A stretch of 64,000 nt of DNA from Calamus simplicifolius (GCA_900491605.1 UESW01004821.1:310001-374000), one strand, 5' to 3'; shown: positions 11,876 through 23,218, counted from the first letter of the stretch. Notes: generated from the sequence alone by a model not told the origin. Numbers and translations are program-made.

Positions 11876-12060
11876 GATGAGGGGATGTGGATCGGCCGGA
11901 GAACCTATTCCAACCTGGCCACTGGTATTTCCGCTAGATATCGACTTGTTTGCTATGGATTATAACGTCACAGCGGCGGAGGAAACGGCGGCGGCGGCGG
12001 CGGATTCCCCCTGCCCTTGCGGGTTCGGCCAGAGAGCCCGCTTTGCCGTAGCGCTCGCTT
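11876..12060 (-). promoter_or_regulatory. Probable promoter region of the PPR transcription unit
   Basis: GC-richer stretch containing a CGG triplet run (about 11983-12002), just upstream of the outermost splice donor. The triplet run also yields a small plus-strand frame with poly-Ala, which I do not treat as a gene. Confidence 0.3.
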
Positions 12061-12883
12061 GATTTTTTTTTTTAATCGCTTGCTTGTGTCTGGGCCGTTG
12101 GATCATAGTTTAACGGTCACGGTATCCGCTTTCTACGAGTCTAAAAGATTCCTGGTGTATGCTTCGTTGCTTCATGAACTTCCTATGGTCAGCCTCGCTA
12201 TATTTCCCAAGCATTAATATCATACTAATTTAAAAAAAATTGAAAACAGAAAAGAGGTTCCAAGTCCAAAGAGGAAACTCTTCTTCAATGAAAATTTCCA
12301 TTATTCTACATATAATGATAGTTTTGTGTTCTTTATTGGTATAAATTCTTTGTTTTTGGGCATGACAAAATAGTCTATCTAAATTTAAAATAAAATATAG
12401 TAAATAAATTGCAAATAAATTTATAAAATATATTAGTGCCTAATCTATCTTAAAATTTCACTATATTTTTTTAAATATAATCAATATTAGGTCTATTGGA
12501 TGCTTCACATGTTGCATAGAATAAGTTACTCATATTTGTTTTTCTTATGATTTGAACGGCTTTAAAAAATTTTAAACCATTAGTAAAGGATTTTAGAATA
12601 TTTTTAAAATCGGTTTTAGATTTTTCTTTTTTAAATATAAAAGGTTTAAATTTTTAAGGCCTTCATTGATTGCATGCGCGCATCTTGACTTGATTATTGG
12701 CTGATTGGGCCATTCATGCATGCACGCATAGCGAGGCAAGAACAAAGCCCTTGGACCTTCATGGGCAACAGCGCTAGTGGGCCATCAAGGCCTTGCTGTT
12801 ACGTTCATTGACCATGTGAGATCAAGCGCCTTTTTTTAAGGCCTTGATGAGTTGATGTTATTCATATGAATGAGATCGTGGGC
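12061..12883. other. AT-rich intergenic DNA
   Basis: No gene or named repeat seen. Confidence 0.5.
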
Positions 12884-13052
12884 ATTAGGAAAAGACTTGC
12901 TGCATTAAAGACAATATACGTGTAGATTGATTGCTTATTTATGTCATCATCTATATCGAAGTTCATTGAGTTTTAATGCATACCACGTAAATGATGATAT
13001 GGACAAGCAATTAATTCAATGCGCATTTACTGCACCAAAGACTTTTCCTAAT
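12884..13052. repeat. Imperfect inverted repeat, about 75 bp arms (hairpin, MITE-like)
   Basis: The left arm starts ATTAGGAAAAGACTT and the right arm ends AAGACTTTTCCTAAT, its inverted match. Further inward, ATTGCTTATTTATGTCATCAT pairs with a segment whose complement reads ATTGCTTGTCCATATCATCAT. The arms meet near 12970. There is no clear target duplication. It could be a small MITE or a hairpin-RNA locus. Confidence 0.7.
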
Positions 13053-13587
13053 CACTATCAATATTGAGAAAAACCCTAGCTAGTGAGTCCGAGAGCAAGC
13101 CCAATCCAGAATTTTTCCTCTTTAAATTTATTTTATTGTATTACTTTTTTTTTTTGGGTCTTGAAGGAGTCATTTCAAGTCATACCTCCATTTGGTTATG
13201 CTCATGGATCAATGATTCAGACTGGGCCGGGTGGTTGAACCGGATAATCCTGGGAACAACCTGTTTGAAAAGGATGAAATTCATTTCTAAAATGGTGTGT
13301 GTATATATATATAGGCATGCTCTTAAATTTTAATAATAATAATAATAATATTAAGTTTTTGTAAACTATTTTTATAACTAATTTTCAAGAAATTATGAAT
13401 TTCTAGAAATTTTACACCAACAGATGATTGTGGGTCATACAATTGGATATAAAGAAGAGCATTTTTCAGCACAAAATTTGACCTTGTTTTTTATCAAATA
13501 GCTCTCTCAAAAACGGAAATCCTGCAAAGAGATAACAATGAGCTATCAGTGCTTGCACTTGGAGTCTAAGGAAATTTTATGACTTCC
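13053..13587. other. Intergenic DNA left of the LINE
   Basis: Holds an ATA triplet run (13331-13350) and no recognisable gene. Confidence 0.5.
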
Positions 13588-13796
13588 TGACCATGTATCT
13601 AAGGCACGAACAGTAGAGATCTAATAGATTGATTGGAAATTGGTTGTGCATGCATAGTGTGTAATGGAGAAAGTTGATTATTCTCTGGCCTGTGGGAGGG
13701 TTTCCTCTTCTGAGCTTGCTTTAAGATTAGTGTGTCGTCTTCTCGTCTCGATCTCGGTGATCGCCGTCGTCTCCGTAGCTGTTTGTTTCGTTCCAG

Positions 13797-15333
13797 ATGG
13801 AAAACACCAACTCCTCTGTTGTGAATGGTGGTGATTGCCGTCAAGCGTCTGGGGGACCGTCGCGGCGTCACGGAGGTCAGCAGTTCGTATGGTCGGCTCC
13901 ATCGCCCTCCCCGGCAGAAATTACTGAGCTTGAACTGCTGTTTCCGAACATCATCCACTTCCCTCTGATACAATTGACATGGCGATCAAGGAATGGCTTG
14001 CCGGTGGCTTGATAGTGCGGAGTCTCTCTCGCTGGGTGCCTTCAGAAGCTATTGTTCGGGAGTTCCGTCGTGCTGGGCTTGTTGGAAGCATCTCCTCAAT
14101 CAGCCTCTCCCATCGCATTGCTTTGATGAAATTTGAAGACCCGGCCGCCAGGGATGCTGCTCTGCTTCAGCCTTGGGTTGTTAATGGACAACCCCTTGCG
14201 GCTGAACCTTGGCGTCCTAACTTTGTTCCTGCGGCGAAAACTTTAACAAAGGCTCTATTATGGATCTACCTGCCGAACCTCCCTATTGAATACTAGTCAG
14301 AGGAGGCATTGCGGCATATACTAGCGGTGGCTGGGGAGTTCGTTGCTGCGGATTCCTCCACGAAAGATAGACGTCGGGGTGGCTTCACCCGTGCCGCTGC
14401 CAGAGTGGATCTCAGTCGGCCTCTCCGGCCTGGTGCACGAATCAAAGGGAACGGCTCCCCGTTTTGGCAGCAATTCGCCTACGAACATGTTGAAGGAGTC
14501 TGCCCCCATTGTGGATCCCTTCATCTGGCCGACCTATGCTCCTCATCATCGTCGTTGTCTTTCGCCTCTGCTCCTCCGCGGTTTGGTCCGTGGATGACGG
14601 CGATTCGGCAATGAAAACCCCCATGTTCCTGATCCTGGCGGCCCCGATCTTCATCGACGCTGTCTTCGGCCAATGCTAAGTCAACTCCCTCGACCTCCGA
14701 TGATGGATGGACGACTCCACGGAAGGTTGCTCGAAGACGCTCTGCTCCATCATCTTTGGTCTGCTTCGTGGAAGCAGTGAATCCTAGCTTATCTGAAGAT
14801 TGCCCCCCGTGCCAGGAGTTATTTCCTGTGCCGGTCACTGTAGCCAAAGTTTCTGATACTTTGAAATCCGGCTCTAATGTTCAGATGACTTGCATCAAAT
14901 CTACTAAGAATCCTTAATTGGCTGGGCATAGAGGTAATGAGTCTTGTTTAACCACTGCATTTAAGTTCTCTGCAAAGGCCCCAGATTCAATTCAGAAGGG
15001 TTCAGGCCAGGACAAGCAGATTCTGCCCCCTGACCTTGGATTAGTGCCTCAGAAGGATGGTTTGTTGTCTGAATCAGGGAGTAAGCTAGGATCTAGAACC
15101 AAAGTGGCTACTAATCCCTTTGGTCTTCGTGGATCGGATCATTGGGCCGGAGTGCCCAAGATCCGGAAGGATGCTAATCCTGCTTCCACTAAACGGGCCC
15201 AGCCTGCTGATTTTATAGCCCAGAGGGTAATTCCCAAAGCAGTCAAAGCTAAGGGCAAAGGCTGTGTGGGTCCTTCCCAGAGGGTGACTATTGGTCCTAA
15301 ACTGCCATCCATGGACAGCTGTGATCATGATGC
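13797..15333 (+). pseudogene. LINE ORF1 (DUF4283 and CCHC-type), 5' part
   Basis: The ATG at 13797 opens a frame that shifts near 13980 and again near 14296, and continues in fragments to about 15330. The middle (13979-14296) resembles the DUF4283 domain common in plant LINE ORF1 proteins. It ends LLWIYLPNLPIEY, at which point a stop replaces the usual Trp. A zinc knuckle, CPHCGSLHLADLC (pattern C-x2-C-x3-H-x4-C), lies at 14501-14539. The protein binds RNA in working elements. The region is cut by the Copia insertion at 15333 and picks up again at 29125. Confidence 0.75.
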
Positions 15334-17223
15334 TATTAGGAAATATGTCCTACAGCCAATCGTCTAGCTTGTAGACGGTTATGAGTTGATGTGAATGTAC
15401 ATGATTTATTCAATAAATAAAAGTCTATTTTAGCAGAACAGCATATAGTTTACATCTTCAAGTAGAATTCCAATATGTTGTAGTCCTTAGAGTTACATGT
15501 ATTCGACAATGGAGGAATTGTTGAGTAACTCTTACATCTGTTCGCAGCCAAATGATACGTTGTTACCTAGGACGACGACGTAATCAAGTGTAGGTCGTTG
15601 TGTGCCATATGGGTTGGTTTGTTCTCTTAAACCAAGGAGTGTATAATATTAGTATGACATGCAGGTGAGTGTAGGAGTACATTCACTGAACAGTGACTCA
15701 CCTCTGCTGAGTGCTCAACTGCCTGGAGTAACTCACAGAAAGGCAATGGGTATAAGTGTCCCTTTGACATGAGACTATCATGTTGACTTGATAAGCAACT
15801 CACTGTACTTAGGCACTGGACCACCCGGATTTCTAATCCGGTGACGGAAGGTTGCTGGGTGCAGTCAAGTACTTATTGGGTCAGTGATGAGTCAAGATGG
15901 GATTGTCCACTCTAAGTGTTAGAGAGAGTGCTCGAACTATGTTTCAATTTAGCAAAACCTTGGCCAAGGTAATCTTTGTGAGGTGTCACAAGATTCATTG
16001 CATTGAAACATACTTGGGTGATTTACTCGGAGTTGGCAGTTAACTCCGTATTCGCCCTGAGTACTAGGACAAGGGGATGAATTATATGGTAACTATAGCC
16101 TAGGTTCCTGAATATTGCTTTGCATATATTCGGTCTATTCGGACGTCGGGTACCATTGCTCGATGGTCACATCGATTGGTATAGGAAGTGTTCCTATGCT
16201 ACCGACTTAGATTCGAACCTATGGAGTCACGCACATAGTCAGGTGACCTGGACACAGGCTTTATTCATGATCTAAGTGGGACTTGGTCATATGGGTAATA
16301 CCGAGTTTGTACTAGCAATGTCTAGCTAGTACTGGGCATTAGCGGTAGTACTTATTCTGGGGATGAACTTGAGTTAATTTGTAACTCAAGTAAATTTTTG
16401 GGATTTATTCAGACCCATTGTGGGATAGGACTTGAACCATAGACCAATGGTTGGTTTGACGATAGAGTGGTTTAGATCTGGTTTCAAAGTGGTTTGAATC
16501 GGATATCCAATATAGCCTCTGATTGTTTATTTATTAATTTTAAAATCATAAATTACTTTAAATTGAAAATTAAATAAGTCCAATGTGAATTATGGTTCGC
16601 ATGGGTTCTTCCATATTTCAATTTGGACTTCAAACGGATTTAATCTGATTATTTTTATATTTATAAATATTTTAAATATTTTTATATTATCAGGCAGTCA
16701 TGAGACTTTAAAACTTTAGAAAATTTATGATTCTGTCATTTCTTGTAAATTATGATTCTGCCATTGAGATGATGTGAATTTGAAACTTCATATAAATTAT
16801 GATTTTGCCATTTAAATTTAAAATTTTAATTAAATTACGATCTTGTCATTGAGATGATATGAATCGGTAAATTTGTTTTACAAAATTTTCTTTTACACAT
16901 TGACAATGCGTGAACACCGTAACCCATCCGATTTTGAAGATCTGATATTATCGTATCGTAAAACAAATTCAAAAGGTTGTTTTGGGTTGTTTTACGATGA
17001 GTTTATTTAAGAAACTTTTCTCAACTTCGAGAGAGAGAGTAGCAGATAAAGAAGAGTCCAAAAATAAGAGAAGTCCAAACAGAGAGGGACTTCTCTCTTG
17101 GAGAAGAGTTCTCCATCCCTTCTGATTCCATATCCCTGTCTCAAGGTTTCTTTGCGTGCGTGTGATATAGAGGAGCGGCGCATGCGGCTCTTGCAAGGCA
17201 CGAGTAGGAACTTCTCCCTGCAG
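15334..17223 (+). repeat. 5' LTR of the Copia element, truncated on its right
   Basis: It aligns almost base for base with 27152 onward, with shared landmarks CAATCGTCTAGCTTGTAGA, CTAGGACGACGACGTAATCA and GAGTAGGAACTTCTCCCTG. Similarity stops after CTGCAG at 17223. The last 130 or so bases of the LTR, present at 28995-29124, are absent. Confidence 0.9.
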
Positions 17224-17695
17224 TATTAAAAAAATATTACGATGCATTAGCGACGCAGTTTTCTAGAAAATAAAAACAATTTTTTCAGAGAAAATAATTT
17301 TTAATATTGCGACGCATGTATTGCGTCGCAATGTTTTTTAGAAAAATAAATGTAATTAAAAATTTAAAAAAATATTGCGACGCAATATTTGCATCACAAT
17401 TATTTTCAGAAAATATAAATTTTATCAGTTATAAATATTTAAAAAAATATTGCGACGCATTTGCGACGTAATTTCTAAGAAAATAAAAATTATTTTTCCA
17501 CCGGACATTGGCGCCAAGTTAGCGACTCATTAGCGATGCAATTAGTTGCGTCGCTAAATTTTGCATAAAATAATAAAAAAGCTAAATTAGCGATGGATTA
17601 GCGACACATTGTTGCGTCGCTAATCCATAATAAAATTTTAAAAAAAATAGCGAGTGATTAGCGACGCATAAATTGCGTCGCTAATCACCACTATT
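17224..17695. repeat. Left subterminal repeats of the CACTA element
   Basis: Repeated GCGACGCA / TGCGTCGC words, often as inverted pairs separated by a few bases, for example near 17310-17332, 17375-17400 and 17645-17690. In CACTA elements such arrays bind the TNPA-type protein. Confidence 0.85.
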
Positions 17696-17739
17696 TAACA
17701 CTTGGTCGGGCCGGCCCCCCCTTCCCTTCTCTTCTTCTT

Positions 17740-17843
17740 CCTATTCCTACCCTAGCCGCCGCCGTCCGTCCACTCCTTCGGCTCCCCCCGTCATCTCCCC
17801 CGGCGAAGCTCCCCCCACTCCGGCGGTGTCCCCTCGCGACCGA
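17740..17843 (+). promoter_or_regulatory. GC-rich leader exon of the CACTA transcription unit (probable)
   Basis: A C-rich, gene-like leader ends with the donor GACCGAG then GTAAGC at 17843/17844. The hairpin array that follows would lie in the first intron. This is inference from position and the splice signal. Confidence 0.35.
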
Positions 17844-17879
17844 GGTAAGCCCCCTCCTCCTAAATTATTTTTTTTTAAA

Positions 17880-18580
17880 AATAGGTTCCGGCCACGGCCA
17901 CGGCCGCTGCCGTGGCCGGCCGTGGCCTGGCCACGGTGGCCAGGCAACCAAAAAAAAAAATTTACAGTTTGGGGGGGGGGTTTTCCCACCCCCCCTTCGT
18001 CTTCTCCGGCCACGGCCGCTGCCGTGGCCGTCATCTCTGGCCACGGCCGCTGCCGTGGCCGCGGCCAGGTGGCCAGGCCACCAAAAAAAAATTTACAGTT
18101 TGGGGGGGGGGTTTCCCCACCCCCCCTTCGTCTTCTCTGCCTCCGGCCACGGCCGCTACGGCCACGGCCGCTGCCGTGGCTGGCGTGGCCTGGCCACGGT
18201 GGCCAGGCCACCGAAAAAAAAAAATTAATGGGGGGGTTTTCCCCACCCCCCTCCCGTTCGTCTTCTCCGGCCACGGCCGCTGCCGTGGCTTGGCCACGTG
18301 GCCAGTCCACAAAAAAAATTACAGTTTGGGAAGGTTTTCCCCACCCCCTTCGTCTTCTCTGGCCATGGCCGTTGCCGTGGGCCGTGGCCACGGTGGCCAG
18401 GCCACCGAAAAAAAAAAGTTATGGGGGGTTTTCCCCACCCCCCTCCCGTTCGTCTTCTCCGGCCACGGCCACTGCCGTGGCCGGCCGTGGCCTGGCCACG
18501 TGGCCAGACCAAAAAAAAAAGGTAACAGCTAGGGGGCTTTTCCCCACCCCAGCCCCTTGAATTAAAAAAAATAACACTCA
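17880..18580. repeat. GC-rich tandem array with palindromic cores
   Basis: Five units share CGTCTTCTCCGGCCACGG-like heads at 17998, 18129, 18259, 18351 and 18451, so spacing is 131, 130, 92 and 100 bp. Each unit carries the near-palindrome GGCCACGGC-CGCT-GCCGTGGCC, an A run, and a G run followed by TTTTCCCCACCCCC. Long frames on both strands here are by-products of the repeat (Gly, His, Arg, Pro and Lys rich) and are not genes. Confidence 0.85.
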
Positions 18581-18880
18581 TAAAAAAATTAACAAAAAAA
18601 ATTAGATTCTATCATATTTATTATTTTTAAAAATTTTTAAATAATTTGATGACAAATATAAAAAAATATAAATATATTTTTAAAACATGGGCAACTTAAT
18701 TTTTTTTAAAAAAGTAACAGCTAGGGGGGTTTTCCCCACCCCCCGGCCCCTTCAAAATTTTTTTTAACACTCATGAAAAAAAATAAAAAATTTAGATTCT
18801 ATTATATTTTATTATTTTTAAAAATATTTTCAAATAATTTGATGATAAATATTAAAAAAATGTGACTACTAATCTAATTT
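18522..18880. repeat. Direct duplication of about 190 bp
   Basis: GTAACAGCTAGGGGG starts both copies (18522 and 18713). Both continue with a CCCCACCCC block, AACACTCAT, and TTAGATTCTAT followed by AT-rich sequence to TTTGATGA(C/T)AAATAT. Confidence 0.75.
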
Positions 18881-18923
18881 TTTATTAGATTAGTTATAAT
18901 TAATTAATTTATGTCATTAGTCG

Positions 18924-19181
18924 TAGCTCTTTGGATAGACTGATTTAGCTCATCAATCATGACTCTTTAAATCAACTGATTAAACTCATAAATCGTAGCT
19001 ATTTAGGTCAATTAATTTAGCTTATCAGTTTTAACTTCTCAAGTAAGCTGATTTTAGACCATCAACCTTATCTCTTTAGATCATCAATCAAAACTCTTTA
19101 GATAGGTCGAGCTGAATTAGCTTAGCTATTTAGGTCAACTAATTTAGCTCATTAACCATAACTCTTTAGATTAGGTAATTT
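18924..19181. repeat. Degenerate minisatellite, unit about 35 bp
   Basis: About seven diverged copies of a unit like TAGCTCTTTAGATCAACTGA plus TTTAGCTCATCAATCA. Unit starts fall near 18924, 18959, 18993, 19030, 19066, 19123 and 19158. It is non-coding, in the CACTA 5' region. Confidence 0.7.
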
Positions 19182-19570
19182 TAAAATTGCAGTCGTAGCT
19201 TTTCATTTCTTTATAGTTGTTTATGCAATAATATTTGTGCATTTGTAGTTATTTACAATTGTTATGTCTTGATTATTTACATTCTGCTTCAAATTGAATG
19301 ATGCATTAAATTATGTAATGCTAGATAGAAAGTCTTGTTGTATTATTATTTAATTTTTAGCAACAAATTAGTAGTTTCAATGATTTATATTTTAGTCTTC
19401 ACAAACATTTATATTCGACATAATAATCTTAAGAAGTCAGTGACTATATATATAGAACATTATTCCTATATACGTATAATTGACAAGAAGTTAAGAATAA
19501 CAAGCATAAGTTCGATTGTCTTCGGACTTCCATATTATTAATCACAGCACTATAACCTTTAGACCCGTTT

Positions 19571-19603
19571 GAGAATTTGTAAGACTTAGTCTTGCAAATT
19601 CTC
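19571..19603. repeat. Short perfect-type hairpin in the CACTA element
   Basis: GAGAATTTGTAAGAC and GTCTTGCAAATTCTC pair with one mismatch around a very short loop. Confidence 0.75.
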
Positions 19604-19622
19604 AAATTGTCCTGGTGGACAG

Positions 19623-19825
19623 TTTGAGAATATTTTTGCGATATGTTAGTCTGCTATTAATCATCGTTGGGTGAGATTGCGGTTTGTATTTGCTCATACG
19701 TTCTCCTAGTGTGGCATATATGCCACACATTTAGGAGAACATATGGGGAAATGCTGCTGAAATTTCAACGTAACCGATCGATGATAATTAATAGCAGAAT
19801 AACATATCACAAAAAATATTCTTGA
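19623..19825. repeat. Palindrome of about 200 bp upstream of the transposase
   Basis: The left arm 19623-19666 (TTTGAGAATATTTTTGCGAT to ATTAATCATCG) pairs with the right arm 19779-19825 (CGATGATAATTAATAGCAGA to ATATTCTTGAA). In the centre, GTTCTCCTAGTGTGGCATA pairs with TATGCCACACATTTAGGAGAAC (19700-19740). The stretch between arms and centre pairs less well. Confidence 0.8.
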
Positions 19826-20151
19826 ATGGGATAGGGCCTTACCTTTTAGACATGGAGTGAAGGTAGAATTAATTTTGGGACACTTGAATGCTTGTGAAGT
19901 CTCATGATTAAACGGACCGCCTTGCGGCCCGACCCGAACTCAAGCCCTAGCATTAGCCTGGCATGAACCTGTGCCTCGGTCCTTGCTAGCACGCCAAGGA
20001 TCGTAGCCGTGGCCGGGCCTTGCAGGGTAGGGACCTTAGTTGTCTAAAAAAAATTGGTTTAGTTATAAATTATTTAAATGGTTGTTATTAACCCGTTTTA
20101 TAATGTGGTTTCCTTTAATGGTTTACCAGAAATTGTATAAGTCGGTCAAAA

Positions 20152-23114
20152 ATGAGCGGGGCTCGCTCGTGGATGTATGCAAGGATAAAAGATGGCTTGT
20201 TTAATCCAGATCGATTGCTTGAACTGAATGGAGCTTGGGTAAGAGAATTTACAAGTGAATGATGACCTATCCTACAGCTGCTGATATGAGATGGCATGCC
20301 GAACATGAATCTAAAGAGGATGAAATGCGGCATCCATCAGATTCAAAAGCTTGGAAGCATTTCAATGAAAATCATCCTGATTTCGCTGAAGATATAAGGA
20401 ATGTGAGATTAGGTCTTTGTACCGATGGCTTCCAACCATTCGGTCAAGCGGGGCAACAGTATTCATGTTGGCCTGTGATACTGACTGTATATAACCTTCC
20501 TCCATGGAAGTGCATGAAAGATACTGCAATGTTTTTGACAGTTTTGGTTCCAGGACCATCAAATCCAAAGGAAAAGATTGATGTCTTCCTGCAACCGTTG
20601 GTGGCCGAATTGAAAATGTTGTGGGAAACAGGAGTCGTAGCCTACGACATTTCTATGAAACAGAATTTCATCATGAGAGCTGCTTTGATGTGGACAATAA
20701 GTGACTTCCCGGCATATGCAATGTTGTCTGGTTGGAGCACTGCTGGACGTCTGGCATGCCCTCATTGCATGTATGATTCGGATGCATTTACATTGCAGAA
20801 GAGTGGTAAGCAGTCATGGTTTGATAATCATAGGAAGTTCTTGCCCCCAAATCATCCTTACAGGCGTAACTTGATCGCCTTCCGGAAGAACAAAGCAGTC
20901 ACAAAATTGCCGAACCGGTTAGGTCCGGCACGGATATATTTGATACTATAGAGCATTTGGGGTTGAGGTATGCTTGGGAACCAGATGCAGATAGAATAAA
21001 TGGCCGTATATGTAAAGAACATAACTGGAAGAAGCGGAGTATATTTTGGGATTTGCCTTATTGGAGCACAAATCTCATCCGGCACAACTTGGATGTTATG
21101 CATATCGAGAAAATTTCTTTGATAACATATTTAACACGGTGCTAAACATCCCGGGAAAAACAAAGACACTGCAAAGTCAAGAGAAGAACTTAATCAGTAT
21201 TGCAGAAGAGGTGATTTGAGGAGGAGTGCCGACGGGACCTATCCTAAAGCCTGTTACACTCTTGACAGAAATTCACGAGAAGTTTTATGTAACTGGCTTA
21301 GAGGGTTAAAATTTCCAGATGGTTATGCCTCAAATATCGGTAGGTGTGTGGACATGCATAAGCTCAAGTTGTTCGGCATGAAGAGTCACGACTGTCATGT
21401 TTTCATGCAACGGTTATTGCCTATAGCTTTTCGTGAGTTGCTTCCGCAACATGTCTGGAAGGCATTGACAGAGCTCAGCTTGTTCTTCAAGGAGTTGTCT
21501 GCCACAGTCATTACTTCTGCATCCATGGCAAGGCTTGAGGAGGAAATTTCAATTATTTTATGCAAGCTGGAGCGAATATTTCCTCCCAGTTTTTTTGACT
21601 CAATGGAGCATTTACCGGTTCACTTGCCATACGAAGCGAGCATAGCTGGTCCCGTGCAGTATCGCTGGATGTATCCTTTCGAGAGGTAAATATATACATC
21701 ATTAAGACATATTGACATTTCAAATATTATTTCATTGCGAGAAAATTGGTTAATTTTTTGTCTCAACTTTACATATAGGTACCTTAAGAAGTTAAAAAAT
21801 AATGTGCGTAATAAGGCAAGGGTTGAAGGTTCTATATGCAATGCACACTTGGTCGAAGAAGTTTCAGCTTTTGCCTCGCATTACTTTGAGGGTCACGTCC
21901 ACACGAGGAGCCGAAATCTTGGTCGTAACGATGATGTATGTGTGGACGAAGGAGAACCTAATGACGGTAGAATATCAATTTTTAAAGGTATCGGCCGTTC
22001 ATTTGGGGGGCAGAAGTCAAGAAATCTTAGCGATATGGAGTATAATGCAGCACATTATTATATCCTAATGAACTGTAGAGAAGTCGATCCATATATTGAG
22101 TAAGTGTATACTTCAATGCTTAATTGAAACTTCTAATTTAAATTACAATATACCATAATATTTAATTGCTAACATCAGTTTTAATCCTTATCATCCCATA
22201 AGGATGTATTGTGATAGACAACGACAGATGAATCCCGACATCAGTCAAGTTGCAATTGGACAGAAGTTAGAAACGGAGTTCGCTTACTGGTTTTATGAAT
22301 TTGTGAGTAGTATCACTCAATCAATTTCAATAATGGCTTTTATTTTTGAATTGGTTGTGAATAGCTTATTAATTTATAGGTAAACGGTCCATGGTCCTCA
22401 ACCGATAATATTTTCATTAAATGTCTATCGCAATGGCCATTGAAGACCGTAACAACCTCTACTGGCTATTTTGTTAATGGGTACAAATTTCAGATTGAAC
22501 GATTAGCAGCTTCAAGAGGCACGCAGAACTGGGGCGTGTGTGTTAAAGGAGAAAGTGTTGGAGCAAATATGCAGGATTATTACGGAAAGTTAGTAGAGGT
22601 GGTTGAAGTTGAATATCCCGGTTGGCCTATGAAACGAACCGTATTGTTTCGTTGTGATTGGTTCGATCCGACAGTTCCTGTGGGCAAAAGGGTTCATAAC
22701 GACTACAATTTGGTTGAAGTGAACCATCGACGAAGATTGCAGAAATATGACCCATTCATCCTTGCATCCCAAGCTCAGCAAGTATTTTACTGCGGATATC
22801 CAAGTTTGCGCAACGACAAGCGAGATTGGTGGGCTGTTTCTAAAATCGTCCCACGTTCAACAATCTTATTAGAGGAGAGTTCATCAAGTCAATCAGCCGA
22901 GTGCCCTGCATTTCAAGAGGATGAGATGGAAATGCATGCAATTGAGGATGACACAAGGGCTCCTGAAACATCACTTAGAGATCCAAATGGTGATGTCCAA
23001 GAAATTGCGGATGCAAATGTTCGGTTTCCTTCCGATGATAATGAAACTGAATCGCAGTCCGATACGGCATCGGATGTTGAACCAACATTTCACGAAACAA
23101 ATGACACCGATTAA
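20152..23114 (+). pseudogene. CACTA TNP2-type transposase (Transposase_21, DUF4218, DUF4216), degenerate
   Basis: Order of parts: a short transposase-associated start (ATG 20152, RSWMYARIKDGLFNP, stop at about 20262); the Transposase_21 core (20259-20945, with RWHAEHE, HPSDSKAWKHF, SCWPVILTVYNLPPW, GWSTAGRLACPHC); a shifted continuation (20957-21145, FWDLPYWSTNLIRHNLDVMH); DUF4218 (about 21216-22090); and DUF4216 (about 22381-22800) with an acidic tail to 23114. Likely introns are 21687-21778, 22100-22200 and 22303-22380. It cuts and pastes CACTA elements in living copies. Roughly 200 residues are missing between the start domain and the core, and there are frameshifts near 20930 and 21120, so it is inactive. 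Confidence 0.88.
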
Positions 23115-23218
23115 ACATAGAGGTTTTTTTAAATTCAACTTTATTTTATAAGTGGTAAATTTTTACATAGTCAATCATTAATCGTAATTTAATTGCATGA
23201 ATCTTTAGTATTTTCAGT

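Noticed and set aside
11877..12062. 61-codon plus-strand frame with poly-Ala
   Set aside because: Driven by the CGG run in the probable promoter of the PPR unit; no domain.
16200..16230. GATTCGAACCTATGG, which looks like a tRNA T arm
   Set aside because: No cloverleaf forms around it and it is present in both Copia LTRs.
17747..18581. Long overlapping frames on both strands (up to 244 codons)
   Set aside because: They exist because the GC-rich repeat lacks stops. The peptides repeat the same Gly/Arg/His/Pro/Lys pattern in every frame and match no domain.
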